Part shown: piece by piece, positions 29,680-42,102 of the stretch | Numbering within the stretch: position 1 is the first letter of the stretch | Layout of the letters: the number at the start of each line of letters is the position of its first letter | Source: Ypsolopha sequella | Taxonomy: Eukaryota; Arthropoda; Insecta; Lepidoptera; Ypsolophidae | Assembly: GCA_934047225.1 (NCBI GenBank) | Contig: OW203998.1 | Coordinates: 19,917,280-19,981,279 of the forward strand | Length of the DNA: 64,000 nt | Direction of reading: 5' to 3' | Made by a program: the position numbers and the translations under genes | Notes under the pieces: generated by a model | The model's input: only the letters and a program-made list of their open reading frames with translations | Databases searched by the model: none | Told to the model about the DNA's origin: nothing

Positions 29680-32345
29680 TAAAAATGAAAAAAACGGAAC
29701 CCTTATAGATATGTGGAGCCGAGTCCCAAGGAGTTTTATTTAATATTGCAAGATGTCGTTCCATCAAGAAGCAACAACATTCACCGTCAACTTATAGATT
29801 CACTTTGTTCTCAGACTGTCTGTCTGTTTGTCCGTCCCACGGTGTTTGTTTTGCCCAAAAAATGACATCTTCGGTTTATTGCAAACGTTGATTTAACTAT
29901 GCATTTAAATGCAAGAGTAAAACACCCAGCAGTCCTGGACAAATATTTTTTTTTTTAAATTCTCAAAGTTTTTGTGACCTTGACTGATAAAAAGCTGAAA
30001 AAAAAATTCTTTAAAAAACTACATGAGGTAGAATTTTAGCTCAACCACGTTAGCGTAGAAACCAGCTAAAAGAATATTAATTAGCTTTTCTTTCTTTGAA
30101 AACTGATTTGGTAACAAAGTTATATATTTTTTTCTTATTTTAAGTTTTTTCTGACTGACATAGGAACGTTTTTGATTATGTGTTTTATTAACCCTAAAAA
30201 TTTTAGGTTCTAACACTGCCACAAAACGGAGATATAAATTTCTTAATTTTTAGCCTAGGGTTGTCACTCGAAGTGACCTTTTATTTAATCGGCTTATCAG
30301 ATTTTTATTTATTATGGGCTAAAAGAAACACTTGTCCGTCTGTCTGTCTGTCAAGACCCTTTCGCTTTGTCCCCGTATGAGATATCAAGTTGAAACTGAT
30401 ATCTCCTACAGAAGTCTACAGCTTCATAGTGCTGTAAAAAAATCAGTTTTCTAACTCGACGCGAAAAAATGTTATTGCACTTTACATAATCAATTTCATA
30501 CAAATTTTTGGCACTCGCAAGGGTATCAAAACCTATAAGGCGCTTAGAAACTTTTAATTTCGTTTACAGGTAGGTCTTATAGCACAAACATAGAAAAATA
30601 CCTAAATATTACAAATATTTAATTATTGAGGAAGTTATTCATGACCAACTTAATGAGACCCTTTAGATGTAAAGGTTGATAATGAAACCCCCAGCTATAT
30701 AAAAGGAAACTATATCAATAAAAAACATATGTTTTGTTACGTTTTTCTAGTCTTGTTTCATAATAAAAAATAAAGATATGGATTGTCAAAAACGATCGCG
30801 GGCCGAAGGGTGCATGGATTGCGGGGCGGGCGCCAAGAGCGTTGGGAATATTTTTCATTGATGGCTGGTGGTCGGTGGCACGTTGCGGGGAAGGCCCTAC
30901 GGTCTATTGTCAATCACATATCCCGTTCGTTAGCCATTTATTAAAAACTTGGGAAATATTCCCGATAAAAATTTGAAATTTTTATCTATTCTGTATTCTA
31001 TTAGTGTTTCTGATTCATAATATATATTTCAATATAGTGTCAAGTTAAGTTGGCGGTTATAACTAAGTGGAATTTGTTTAACAATGTTTTTAGGGTTCCG
31101 TACCCGTATTGTGTGGTAGTACGGAATCCTTTTTGTGCGAGTCCAACTTGCACTTGGCCGGTTTTTAAGTAGTTAGATTTGTATTTTATAAACTAATATT
31201 TTTCCTCTTTTTCTGAGTTCGGTACCTCAAAAAAAAAAAAACGGAACCCTTATAGGATTGTTTTGTTGTCCAGACCCTTTTGCTCGGCCCCTGAATATCT
31301 AGGAAAAGTATATATATAATAATAATAATATACTTCATACTCTCACTCAAAGAAAAGAACAATTATATAAAGGGCAATAACTTTTTTGCGTTGATTTAGA
31401 AGCATTTTTTTACAACACCATGGGGCCGTAGACTTCCGTAAGAGGTATCACTTTCAACTTGATATCTCACACGGGGCCCAAGCAAAATGGTTTTGAAAGG
31501 CGGACAGAGGGACTTAAATTCCCTTAAGTTACATTTAAAATTTTTAAGGTACGGTACCCTAAAAATAGATTCCTTAGAAGCATTTCTTACAAATAATACT
31601 TCGCACTATATATTACTTGAAACCTTTCTTTTCTCAAGAACAAATAACTTTTCATTTTACTAAAAATTAATTATTCTTTTTTTGAGTGGCAATTTTAATA
31701 ACATTGTTTTAATAATTTTAATAATATTTCCGCGTCATCAAGACCTAACATTATGTCTTATCGTCAACACCTGACAGACAGACACGAGATTGATTTTATA
31801 TTGGTTTCGGTTTTCCTTTTAAGATGCGTAACCCAAATAACCGGCCAAGTGCGATCTGGACTCGCACATAAAGTGTTCCCTTAGGTTGTGATGTTTGATA
31901 CACTTCGGTTACGGAAATCTACTAACATTATGGTAAATAGAAAGAACATAGAGATCATAGTAACATCAAGGTGACGAAATAGACGCTAAAATATAAGCGC
32001 CTGACAAACAATTCTTCACCGTTTGAGTGCGGAACCCTCACTTTTAATATTTATTGTTTTACTACAAATTGACCAAATTTGAAACTTGTATGTATTTCCA
32101 TTTTTAAGATTGAACAGGAACAAAAATATTTTAAAAAATGCCAATTTTTCAAGGTTTCTTATGTAAGGAATCCTCTTGGGTTTCAGTTTCTTGAATATTT
32201 ATAATTTGCCGGAATGGAGGCCATAGTCAAAAAGGCCACATTTTTTCATTCTATGAAAATTTCAACTGGCTACCTATTAGGGCTAAAGTAAAGTATAGAC
32301 CCCAGAGACAGACAGAGGCTTAGAAATAGGGTCCCGTTGGCATTG
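29680..32345. repeat. Cluster of degenerate tacggaaccct-family copies
   Basis: Recognisable pieces: 29690-29850 (ggaaccctta, gtctgtctgtttgtccgtcc), 30330-30560 (tccgtctgtctgtctgtc), 31090-31167 (minus-strand head, gggttccgtaccc ... cttggccgg), 31200-31560, and 31836-32345 (ccggccaagtgcgatctgg ... gacagacagaggc). Between them are A/T tracts. No gene is seen. Confidence 0.5.
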
Positions 32346-32446
32346 ATTTTTATTTATAAATTTTTGCTTATTAACCCTCTTAATTCTCATTTTCGTTAAA
32401 ACAATAAATCGCAATCCAGAACGTAATTCGGATACATCTTATAGAT

Positions 32447-32715
32447 TAAGCGCGGTTTTGCAGCCGGATTGTGAAATTCACTCAATAGTTATTCAACAAA
32501 ACGTTATTACCTATTAATACCTATTTGAAATCATTTTCAAAATATTCTAGATTAAAAATTTTTGAATCTCTTATTTTGAAACTCTAAAATACACAATACT
32601 TAGGTAATAAGGTTTTGTTGAATAACTATTAAGTGAATTTTGAATATAAGTGTTCTGTTTCGATTAATTAGAAAAAGGCGGGTTTTTCACAATCTGTCTG
32701 CAAAACAGCTCTTAA
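32447..32715. repeat. Foldback MITE
   Basis: Inverted pairs: ggttttgcagccggattgtg against cacaatctgtctgcaaaaca, and caatagttattcaacaaaac against its complement near 32612. Confidence 0.6.
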
Positions 32716-32751
32716 GGGAATCATTGAGTTAGCGGCCGCGGCCGCGATAGG

Positions 32752-32866
32752 TACAGATCGTTCACAGTTATTTTACCTCTAGGCTGATCTAAAATGTTTC
32801 TTAAGTATTGGACATAGAACAGCTGTCAGAGGTAAAAAACCTGTGAACAGTCTGTATTTGAAAAAA
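32752..32866. repeat. Short foldback element
   Basis: acagatcgttcacagttatt...cctcta is matched inverted by cagaggtaaaaaacctgtga and acagtctgta. Confidence 0.55.
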
Positions 32867-32972
32867 ACTGTAGCCGTCTTATTCCTGCTGCGCGGCGCAC
32901 TTGCAAGTGAGTCGCCCCGCGCGCTTCCCGCAACCTTATTCTGTGAGGCGTCCGTATTCTGGTAATGTAAAA

Positions 32973-34442
32973 AGGTGCGATTGTGTAAGGTTGGTCATAG
33001 ATGATAAATCTATACCATTGTCAAGGATCGTGTAGGCAAATTCGAATTGTGTAAAACTGTCCATAAAATGAAGACCGAAAAGTGACCGAAGGTTTAGAAA
33101 TGACCGATGGTTTAAAAAATGCGAAATGAAATTGCGTTTTATTGTGTACTACCTAGGTAAAATGAAATTTGATAATTTATTTACTTTAAAATTATGTCAA
33201 ACACAAAAATCTTTTTGACTACATTTTTTAAATCCACCACAAAAATTAATTTTTATAATTTAAAACATAGAATTCAATCGAAAATTATCTCCATGCAACT
33301 CGTATAACCAAACGCAACAATTGAAGGAAAACCGAGTTTCAGCTGCTCGACCCCAGGTGGTGGCATAAGTTTACTACTACTCAACAGTAGATGTAGTTGA
33401 AGAGCTTGACACGGGATTACTTTTTTTACTAGATGTGATGTTTGAAAGAGACAGCGCTATATCTTATCGTATTGTTTGTCTTCGTCCGAGTTTTGTAGTT
33501 ATTCTAGTTATAATAACGCGTCATAGTTTCAAATCAATTCAAGTGTCAAGTCAACTGCAACTGCAAAATATTTTTGAATCGGTCGGTGTTTTATTTTATA
33601 GTATGTTTATTTATTATATTAGTATGACGAAATAGCAACCGAACCAAATACAAAAACCGGCCAAGTGCGAGTCGGACTCGCGCACGAAGGGTTCCGTACC
33701 ATTATATATAAAAACGGCAAAAAAACATGTCTGTTGTATGGGAGCCCCCTTAAATATTTATTTTATTCTGTTTTTTAGTAATTTTTGTTATAGCGGCAAC
33801 AGAAATACATCATCTGTGAAAATTTTAACTGTCTTACTACCACGGTTCATGAGATACAGCCTGTTGACAGACGGACAGACAGATGGACAGCGGAGTCTAA
33901 GTAATAGGGTCCCGTTGGTTACCCTTTGGGTACGGAACCCTAAAAAGTAAGAAAAAATATTTTGATCTGTGGCCGAACTGCCCTAAACCTTTTCATAATA
34001 TCTTTCCTACAAAAATATAACCCCAAACTGTGTTCATATAAAAAACAATTCTTATTTCTGTGCCAAAGCCAAGGGTTTTGACTAAAAAGCACCACAATTT
34101 TAATTAATTGAACATCATTTATTGATTTTAATGGTAGAATAAAAATTGTTTTACCTAATTTTATTCCAAAATAATCAAAAACAGTTACCGTTAAACGATT
34201 GTCATAGACAACAAGTCGCCGCAATCATTTGACATTAGCGATGAACTAAAAAATCTTAGACAATTCGAATATCTGTCAATCTTAACAAATCATTCACTCA
34301 TTGTCTAAAATAACAATACAAATCGTAAAGCATCTATGAATACCATAGACAATTCGAATTGGCCGTTTGACAAGTGAAATGATTAGTTTTAAGCTATCAA
34401 ATTAATACGATTTCATGACTATTTTCTTACACAATCGCACCT
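32973..34442. mobile_element. TIR element (~1.47 kb) carrying a nested repeat
   Basis: aggtgcgattgtgtaag at 32973-32989 is matched exactly inverted at 34426-34442. A second internal inverted pair is aattcgaattg. A complete tacggaaccct repeat sits inside at 33651-33943. It has no transposase, and the open frame at 33435-33635 has no motif. Confidence 0.65.
33651..33943 (+). repeat. Complete tacggaaccct-family repeat
   Basis: Starts ccggccaagtgcgagtcgg, includes gacagacggacagacag, and ends gggtacggaaccct. This is the best-preserved copy in the window (about 293 bp) and a useful reference for the others. Confidence 0.75.
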
Positions 34443-36191
34443 CTGATTTTCATGTTTAGTTTATGAGTTTAGCGAAAGAATCATTCATTAGAGTAAAATA
34501 ATAACACATGTTATATACGTAAATAAATCCAAAATTAGGGTTGATTGGTTGTTTAGTAAGACTAATTGAACGAGCAAAGTTAGGCAGATATTTAAATTTA
34601 TTTGTAGCGTATTTGGATATTTATTTGTAGCTCTTCTGGAAGGATGGGTTTTTTGTGCGAAACGTCCTGACAAAATCAATATGTTGTCCTGCTTACAGTA
34701 CGTATTTTGTATGAAAATTTGACTTGTCCTTCTGGCAGTACAATGACCTTGACCCTGAACAGCACAACGTTATCTTGTCCACTCAGTATGACATTTATGT
34801 TTTCTTTGTCAAGATGGTCGTTACTGACACTCAATTTTCTTTAAAAGCTAAAAAACAAACAAATTATTCTAAATAATCATTAAAGCCTCTAACGTTTCAA
34901 TAGTTCTGTTATCAAGCATTGATTTATATTTCACTGAATGTAGATTCAGCAGCTAGATACTTAGGTACTCCCTCATTACCCTTTCTTGATTTAAATTATC
35001 TTGTCTTCTCAGTAGGACATATATATTTTCTTTGTCAGAATGGTCATTCATTACTGACACCTAAATTTCTATGAAAGATATAATATTTTAATAATATACA
35101 TATAAAATATTAACTTAACAATTTGTATTTCTTTTACCTCGAATTCATATACTATTTTATCATTGACGTAAAGATTATATTTTATGCTCTGTGCCTATTT
35201 GAGACCGAGCAGTCGTCGACCTTTATTTTGGTAAACTCGCTTGGCTTTACCAGAACCGTAGTACTTTATTATTCTTTTATTACCCATTATTTACCATTTA
35301 TTATTGTCTTCTACAATGTTAATTTATTTAATAAATGATACAGCAAACTAACCTAACCTATACATTACACTTACACTTATTGCACAAAAACAAAACAAAA
35401 GGGAATATTTACATTACTATACACAACACACCACTAGTTCACAATATTATACAAAATCGGAATCGTCAAATGCACTACACTACCACAAAAACACCTGATA
35501 TTAGCCAAAATTTTCTTTCCACTATCTATGTGTTTTTCATTGCCCGAAATAAAGACATTTTATTTTTTTATTTTTGCTTGACGGGAGCGTGTCATTGACT
35601 CTAAGTGCCTGATTAAATTTAAAAGCAATAATCAAAATTGTTAGATCTTGTTTTGGTATTTTTTTTTGCAGGCGCTATTAAATATTTTCAAGCTTTTTCC
35701 TTCTAAAACAAATTGAATAAAAAAAGAATCTCATAGGAATCTTTACTTCTTTGAATCGTACCTGAATATGTGATGTCTTCTGCATTTTAGCCCGTATTTG
35801 GTGAGAAACTGATGATAAACAGTTTCTTATTTTTATGACTTTGTAGTAACGCGTGAAGCTTATTATAGCTTTAAATGATAAATTATGTAAAAACGAATTC
35901 CAAGGGGTCTTAGAATAAGGATCAACGTATGTTTATGCAGAGCTGCAATTTCCTAAAGCGACAGGATGCAGCGTCTTCGAAATTCTAAAATGTCGAATTT
36001 CACATTTTGTCTGGGATAATCGCCTTAAGCACTGATGTGTAACTGACCGTTTTTCTGCAATAAGCCAATCAAGGAATTATTACAGAAATTTTTCAAACAC
36101 TGTGCAATTCATTGGAACCACATAATACAGTGCACAGCAGTCAATTTACAATGTACAGCATCGTACATTTAAGACACAACGAACAATATAA
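34443..36191. other. AT-rich non-coding DNA
   Basis: No gene. Two similar stretches (about 34765-34835 and 35005-35075: cttgtc..ctcagta, tttctttgtca, tggtc..ttactgaca) show an internal duplication of about 240 bp spacing. Confidence 0.4.
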
Positions 36192-36900
36192 AAACCGGCC
36201 AAGTGCGTGTCAGGTCACGCGCAGTGTAGGGTTCCGTAGTTGCCCTACACAATATGCGGACTTCTTCTCCAAGTACATTTTATAAATTTGTCAACTATAC
36301 AGAACGCGCCAAACTTCTAGTCCGCTCGGAAGTTGCTCTTCCGAAGAACGGCCCATACATTTTGTTCCTGCCCGATGCGAATCGCCCCCTGTTTAGAGGG
36401 GACTAAAAGTTTGGCGCGATCTGTACTCGTTAACTTGTAAAGACTACTTAGCTGTGATAGTTTTCCTTTTAATTTCGATATGTATAACTGCCGTGATTTT
36501 TTTCACGTTTCCAAATACAACCGTTGCGCTGGCAGGGGGGGGGGACACTTGACTCTAACAAAAATTAACACCTTTAAGCTTAATTTTTCGCAAACGGAAC
36601 CCTGGATCGAAAAATGGTCTTCTCATACCCCCCCAATATTTTAAAATACCTATCTTACGACATCGACACCCCACACTAGGGGATAGACGAGAAAAAAAAT
36701 CATCCCCAATTTACGTGTAAGGGAGGTACCCTAAAAAAAAATCTTTTTATTGGCGTGATAAATATGTATACCCATGCCAAATTACAGCTTTCTAGTACTA
36801 ATAGTCTCTAAGCTAAGCCGCGGACAGACAGACAGACAGACAGACAAACGGACGTGACGAAACTATAAGGGTTTCTTGTTGTTGACTACGGAACCCTAAA
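36192..36900 (+). repeat. Divergent tacggaaccct-family element (~0.7 kb)
   Basis: Opens aaccggccaagtgcgtgtc and closes with cagacagacagacagacag then ctacggaaccct. It is longer than the 293-bp form and includes an inverted pair (gcgccaaacttctagtccgc near 36307 and gactaaaagtttggcgcg near 36401), pointing to a nested palindromic insertion. Confidence 0.6.
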
Positions 36901-37288
36901 ACAAGCATTCATCAAACATAACCATTTATTATATTCACAGGACATTTCTTTCATTCACTTCGTTATTTCTCAAAAAAACATTAATCACTCTCAATGTCTG
37001 GAACATTCGTATTTCAATGACCCTTTTTTCCCGTAATCTATAATTCAATTCCATTTAACTTAAGAGCTGTGCTCTTGTCGGTGGAGGCTTCTCCATTCAC
37101 ATCTGCACTCCGCCTTTTATTTAACTTCTTGATACGACACGAAATTTACTCTCTCTTTCACCTGATCTATGAAAGTTATCCTAGGAATTCCTCTCTCATT
37201 TCCCCCTCCACTTTACCTTCAATGATCCAACATCTATAATTATTTATAGATATTAATCAGCTAAAAAGAACGCACATGCCTACAGTAC

Positions 37289-37976
37289 CCGTCAATAGAA
37301 ATTGTGAACTATGTAAACAAAGCGCCATGTTGTCTTTGTCTATGAATAGGTGAACTATCTAGAGATGGGTAAGTACGTGATTAAAATATGTTAGGTGCTT
37401 AATTAGTTTTATTTATTTGATTCATCGCTAAAATATTCTGATGAATCGCTAGTCAAATCGCCCACGTTAATCACAAATGTTTCCGTCACAGCGTTGTTGG
37501 CCGTATCTATTATCTCATCCAGTTCTTTCATTTTTTCTTCTACTTTTAGGACATGAGGTACACATTTTAGAGCATCGCTGGAAGATCACACAGCTCTCGA
37601 TAGAATCACACACACGTTTATGTCAAAGATTATGAAGTAACGCTGTTAAAAAAAAATTACGGAATAAAATCACATCACGAATAATATAGGTGTATATTCA
37701 AATAGATTCGTACATCACCAATTTTCAAAGACAATACAGATTCGATGAGAAAAAAATATGACAGCAATCTCGACGCAGTACAGAATTGACTATTGATTCT
37801 ATAATTTTCCGTAATTAACTGGTGATTATTGAATATTTCATGATGAAATACAGTGAATGACTGGTAAGACTCGATGCTTCATGATTTGGAATAATGTTCA
37901 ATGAGACTCCGTGACAGAACCTTGAGAAAAATTGAGAAAACGGTTTGTTTACATAGTCCACAATTTCTATTGACGG
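37289..37976. mobile_element. DNA transposon remnant with ~32-bp TIRs
   Basis: ccgtcaatagaaattgtgaa is matched inverted at 37943-37976 with few mismatches, continuing into tatgtaaacaaa. At 688 bp it is too short to be autonomous, but it retains the last coding exon of a protein on the minus strand. Confidence 0.7.
37409..37577 (-). CDS. Terminal exon of a transposon-borne protein (partial)
   Basis: On the minus strand an acceptor tgtgtgatcttccag precedes 56 codons ending in TAA (37409-37411). The text is DALKCVPHVLKVEEKMKE, LDEIIDTANNAVTETFVI, NVGDLTSDSSEYFSDESNK: a charged helix followed by an acidic Ser/Asp tail. It is clearly protein-like and free of stops. It lies wholly between the terminal inverted repeats, so it is probably the C-terminus of the parent transposon's transposase or accessory protein, the rest being deleted. 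I cannot name the superfamily. Confidence 0.5.
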
Positions 37977-38032
37977 CGACTTTACCTAATACTTGACATT
38001 GCATGAATTTTCAAATAAATAATCATTTGTTT

Positions 38033-38409
38033 TTGTAATATATGTCCATCCATCCATCCATCAGCCTTGTTCGTCCACTGCTGGACATAAGCCTTTCCAG
38101 GACTTTGCCACTCCCGGCGGTCATCCTGGAAGAAGTGCCCATACTCACACACGCGGGGCAGGCGGGTTGGTGAGTGCGGTGCCGGAACCCTCGTATCAGT
38201 GACGCCGCTGCCTATCACCAGTCTGTTCCATATAAGGCCCGCGATATACCGAAATCCATCGGTCCAAGGCATGGTGGGCCTCCTGGTTTTTTGCCTGTGA
38301 ACTGTCCTCTTACTCTCCCCCGAATTACTTTGAGGGGGTCTCCAAGTAAGATTTTGGTACTTCCACAGTCGAGGCCAGCAACAGCTTTACCACCTATCAA
38401 TTGTAATAT
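38033..38409 (-). mobile_element. SINE-like retroposon family, copy 3 (minus strand)
   Basis: The body (about 38043-38400) is the reverse complement of the 10994 family and includes the segment missing from copy 1. ttgtaatat at 38033 and at 38401 is a plausible target duplication. The 3' end is followed by (catc)n. Confidence 0.75.
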
Positions 38410-38576
38410 GTACGAGAGCTATTATGGGACACCCGGTTGGAAGTAATTTCCTTTCGCTGTATATCACGTATTAAATTAACAACAAACAATTAATTAAGGC
38501 GCTACAGAAAAAAAATCTACACTTTTAGAACTTGCATAGGTATCTGCTTCAGTAAATAATGTATTATGTGTTCCGT

Positions 38577-38731
38577 TTGACGTCTGAAGTCCATTATGAG
38601 AGTACATCGTTCCTTTCCGAATACAGCCGCCAGATGTCGCTAGTTTCCGTCACGTGACCGCGCCGTTTTACCCAGAGTACCTGTCAACAGTCGCAAAGAA
38701 CCCACAAGCCGCCATATTCTTCGTCATTGTT
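38577..38731 (+). promoter_or_regulatory. Promoter-like sequence within the inverted repeat
   Basis: About 150 bp from gacgtctgaagtcc to cattgttg is repeated inverted, without a difference I can see, at about 44418-44572. It contains gtcacgtgac (a palindromic E-box, 38648-38657) and gccgccatattc (38709-38720), a match to the Pho/YY1 core. The motifs are recognised by eye; a regulatory role is inference. Confidence 0.35.
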
Positions 38732-38895
38732 GCGTCGTTTTTCGAACCGTTCGCAGCTTGCTAGTTTATCGCGAAATAATAATCTTTTTGAGTTACCCTC
38801 TTTCGAATTTTCGAGAATAAAGTAGAAAATTCTGTTAAGATTTTAGTTTTCCGTCCGTGTTTATTCGTTTATAATTGGATAACGACATTGAAAGT

Positions 38896-39157
38896 GTAGC
38901 CGCGCGTCGAATACATCGAGAAAGAGACGAGCCAGTTTCTTCAGATCAAGTTCAAGAAACGAGTCTTTGAAGCACATCGAGCGCCGAGGGAGATGCATGC
39001 CATGACGCACTGCCATGCAAAGGCAGGCACCGCCCTGCCGCCGCTGTCCCGTAAGGCGTGCACTGCACCACTTTACTCGGATCAGAACTGGATCGGAGGT
39101 TTGACATTTTTCCAGCGCCTGGTGAGTCTTGTCAACTATATTTTGAGTGCAAATCAT
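38896..39157 (+). other. Unassigned GC-richer open frame
   Basis: Open from a TAG at 38893-38895, reading VEYIEKETSQFLQIKFKK, RVFEAHRAPREMHAMTHC, then ALPPLSRKACTAPLYSDQ, with a donor-like gtgagt after CGCCTG at 39119. No family is recognised and an overlapping minus-strand frame is also open. It could be an exon carried by the surrounding element or chance. Confidence 0.25.
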
Positions 39158-40171
39158 GGATCGACATAATAATCTCGTCGCACCCATGCCCTTTCATACC
39201 GATAACGTGCATCCAGGGGCCAAGCCCCGCCGGCGCTGCGTACCCATATCAAAAGAAAGTGTTTTCTTGCAACTTCCATTCTAACACTTTTGCCGGATGT
39301 AGAAAATATCGCGAATCTCACGGTAATGTTTAAACAACCTTCTGTGTAAAGAAAAAATCTCGATCAAGTCGCTAAAATCACGTCCTTGCAACGTTTCGAC
39401 TCGATGGATACGAATTTTCAGAGGCTCAGAAAAAGTATGTCGCGTTTCTAGGGTTCATGGGACAGAAATTGAACGAGGCATTGTAAAGTTTTGAAAAATT
39501 CTACCCTGGGTTGATTGTAAATGACACGTTGTTGTGCCGCTTGATTTAACACCTTTATGGCGCAGGATAAGTTCGTGAACAGACTCTACAGAGTTTTCAT
39601 CGACTTTTTAGCTAACTCTGAAAGACCACTACCTCAATTTACGAAAAACAGATTTTGAATTTAAAACCGTATCACTTTATATTCTGCAAATTATTTGTGG
39701 GAAAGGTGCTGAAGTTTTAAAAATAAATCTAGCGGTGAGGCCCTCAGAGCCCACTACTTCTGCTTATCAAGACATGTAAGTAATTTGGCCTCTTTCAACG
39801 TAAAGAAGGCGGTTATTGTTAAAAGAAACTTGAAGAGTCTTCAAAAAGAAGAGGGAGGGGAAAAATGATGTGGAAAAAGATGACATAGTTATTCCCCAAA
39901 CGCATGTTCTATAAATGATAATGGGTTGAATCCTCTTCAATCAGACACTATCGTGGATTTAACCCACAATAGATGTAATGATGAAATAACAAACCCCGGT
40001 ATCATTACTGATAAAATCAAAAAATTGTTTGATTTTACCCACCGTCGCTGAATATTATATTCGCAAGTTAGCACTTTTTAATCTGAAAGTCTTGAATCAA
40101 AACCTATACATGACATTCAAACATTTTTACCTGTTCACCGCCGCAAGATTGGACGAACACCGATAACACAC
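39158..40171. other. Decayed sequence upstream of reverse-transcriptase remnant
   Basis: Scattered short frames. Part may be the 5' region of the DIRS-like element, but no motif is secure. Confidence 0.3.
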
Positions 40172-40987
40172 ATCGAATTTCTGGGAATAGCTTTGGACAC
40201 ACAGACCAACTCAAAGTCCCTGCCCCCAGACAAGACAAAGAAAATTCGTCAGTATTTGTCAATCCACCTAGCTGCCGGCTGTTGGTCCCTCAGGCAGGCG
40301 CAACGCCTCCTAGGGTATTGCAACTTTGCAACCTTCATCACCCACCGGGGAAGGTTGCATTGCCGTGCACTTCACATCGAGTTTCTGGGAATAGCTTGGG
40401 ACACACAAACCAACTAAGAGTCCCTGCGCCCAGACAAGACAAACAAAATTCGTCAGTATTTATCAACCCACCTAGCTGCTGGCTGTTGGTCCCTCAGGCA
40501 GGCGCAACGCCTCCTAGGTAATTTCAACTTTGCAACCTTCATCACCCACTGGGGAAGGTTGTATGGCCGTGCACTTCAAATCGAATTTCTGGGAATAACT
40601 TGGGACACACAAACCAACTAAGAGTCCCTGCGCCCAGACAAGACAAATAAAATTCGTCAGTATTTATCAACCCACCTAGCTGCTAGCTGTTGGTCCCTCA
40701 GGCAGGCGCAACGCCTCCTAGGTAATTTCAACTTTGCAACCTTCATCACCCACTGGGGAAGGTTGCATGGCCTTGCACTTCAAATCGAGTTTCTGGGCAT
40801 AGCTTGGGACACACAAACCAACTCAAAGTCCCTGCCCCCAGACAAGACAAATAGAATTCGTCAGTATTTGTCAACCTGCCTAGCTGCTGGCAGTTGGTCA
40901 TTCAGGCAGGCGCAACGCCTCCTAGGATATTTCAACTTCGCAACTTTCATCATTCACTGAGGAAGGTTGAATTGCCATACACTTCAG
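40172..40987 (+). repeat. Four tandem 204-bp units of a reverse-transcriptase segment
   Basis: The phrase atcga(a/g)tttctggg(a/c)at starts at 40172, 40376, 40580 and 40784, spaced exactly 204 bp (68 codons). Each unit encodes IEFLGIAxDTQTNSKSLPP, RQAQRLLGYxNFATFI and GRLHxxALH. Units 2 and 3 share caactaagagtccctgcgcc, with an in-frame TAA; units 1 and 4 share caactcaaagtccctgcccc. Unequal exchange within the array fits this pattern. Confidence 0.85.
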
Positions 40988-41600
40988 CAGGACTGCAATA
41001 TCAAAGAGCTACTATTTCTTTTCGGAGGAAGCACGCCTTGAACTGAAATGGTGCTCAGAAAACTTGAGCCGAGTAATGGAAATCCACCTTGGGGCATTAC
41101 CAACGACCTACATTATAACTATAACGGACGCATCCAATGTTTAATTGGGAGTTTTAGTGGACAACAAGATGATACAGGGCACGTGGAATCATCAACGTAG
41201 GACGTGGCGTTGCAATGCGAAAGAAATGTACGTCATAATAGCTACGATTAGTAGTTGGATAGGTGAAGCCTGGTGATACCACGTGTCGTTGATTTCATTT
41301 CAAAATTATTCTTTAGACCGACAAGACCGCAATCGCTTACATAAAGAAAGAAGGCGAAACACTGTACAAAGTTCTGTTGTAGTTGACAAGACTGCTACTG
41401 AATCTGGCGGACAATCTTTAATGTTGTACAATTCACTCACCAACTTTCGGGAATGTACAACATGGAAGCCGACCGACTCCCGCGTAATCGTGCATGTACC
41501 GAGAGGCACCTTATGGACGAAGCGACGCCAGCGCAGCGAATATTCAAGGTCTTGCGCACCCTGACATAGGCCAATTCACATCACGTACCACCTATGTTGT
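40172..41600 (+). pseudogene. DIRS-like retroelement reverse transcriptase/RNase H remnant
   Basis: FLGIAWDTQTNSKSLP and LRQAQRLLGYFNFATFITH resemble the thumb/connection region of DIRS-type reverse transcriptases. After the tandem units, ELKWCSENLSRVMEIHLG, ITDASNV, QGTWNHQRRTW and NAKEMYVI (about 41035-41260) match the RNase H that follows in that group. Then come DNKTAIAYIKKEGGTLYKV-like text and a decayed tail. Multiple stops and frame changes make it non-functional. No palm YxDD motif or tyrosine recombinase is seen. A different retroelement with a similar connection domain remains possible. Confidence 0.55.
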
Positions 41601-41994
41601 TCCAGATCATGCTAATCTTGACTTATCCCTTATACCGTCCGAGACTAAATGCTAGGTAGTCCCCCCCTACCAAGTAATAGACTTGAACGCCTGTTATCAC
41701 GATGCTTTCTTTAGGTTGGCTGTTTCATCCACCTTGTTTGCTAACTCAAGTACTATAACAATTTAACTTAGAGTCAGGCCGTTACATAACAGTAACAACC
41801 GAGTGAAAGAAACCCTTTTGGCGGCCAGATCGGCAGAACCGAACCTTGACAGGCCCGATAAAGATCTGAGACTTGAAGAGCATTTGTATGGCCACAATGA
41901 CGAGACGTCTTCCCGCCCAGATCTATAACCGTGGCCGAGCCACCGGCTGGATGATTGGCCCATTTTGGACCGGAGTTTTAACGGTTAACTATTC

Positions 41995-42027
<33 letters not shown>

Positions 42028-42102
42028 GAATTCTTTCTTAGTGTTGGCGAGTTTCAACTCCAGAAACAGATACTCCCATTTGGAAAAGGTTGCTAAAATG
42101 GT
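41601..42102. other. Decayed retroelement-like DNA with a 30-nt poly(A) run
   Basis: 41997-42027 is an uninterrupted A tract, as at a retroposed 3' end. Upstream sequence has short phrases such as VIDLNACYHDAFFRLAV that may belong to the same retroelement, but nothing is intact. Confidence 0.35.

Noticed and set aside
35335..35598. 87-residue plus-strand frame
   Set aside because: Low-complexity Thr/His/Asn-rich text in AT-rich DNA with no supporting signal.
39058..39333. Cys-rich 91-residue frame as a chitin-binding (peritrophin) domain
   Set aside because: CQLYFECKSW is suggestive, but Cys spacing does not fit CBM14 and there is no signal peptide.
40172..40987. Regularly spaced direct repeats as a CRISPR array
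   Set aside because: Units are 204 bp of near-identical coding-derived DNA with no variable spacers, in an insect genome.
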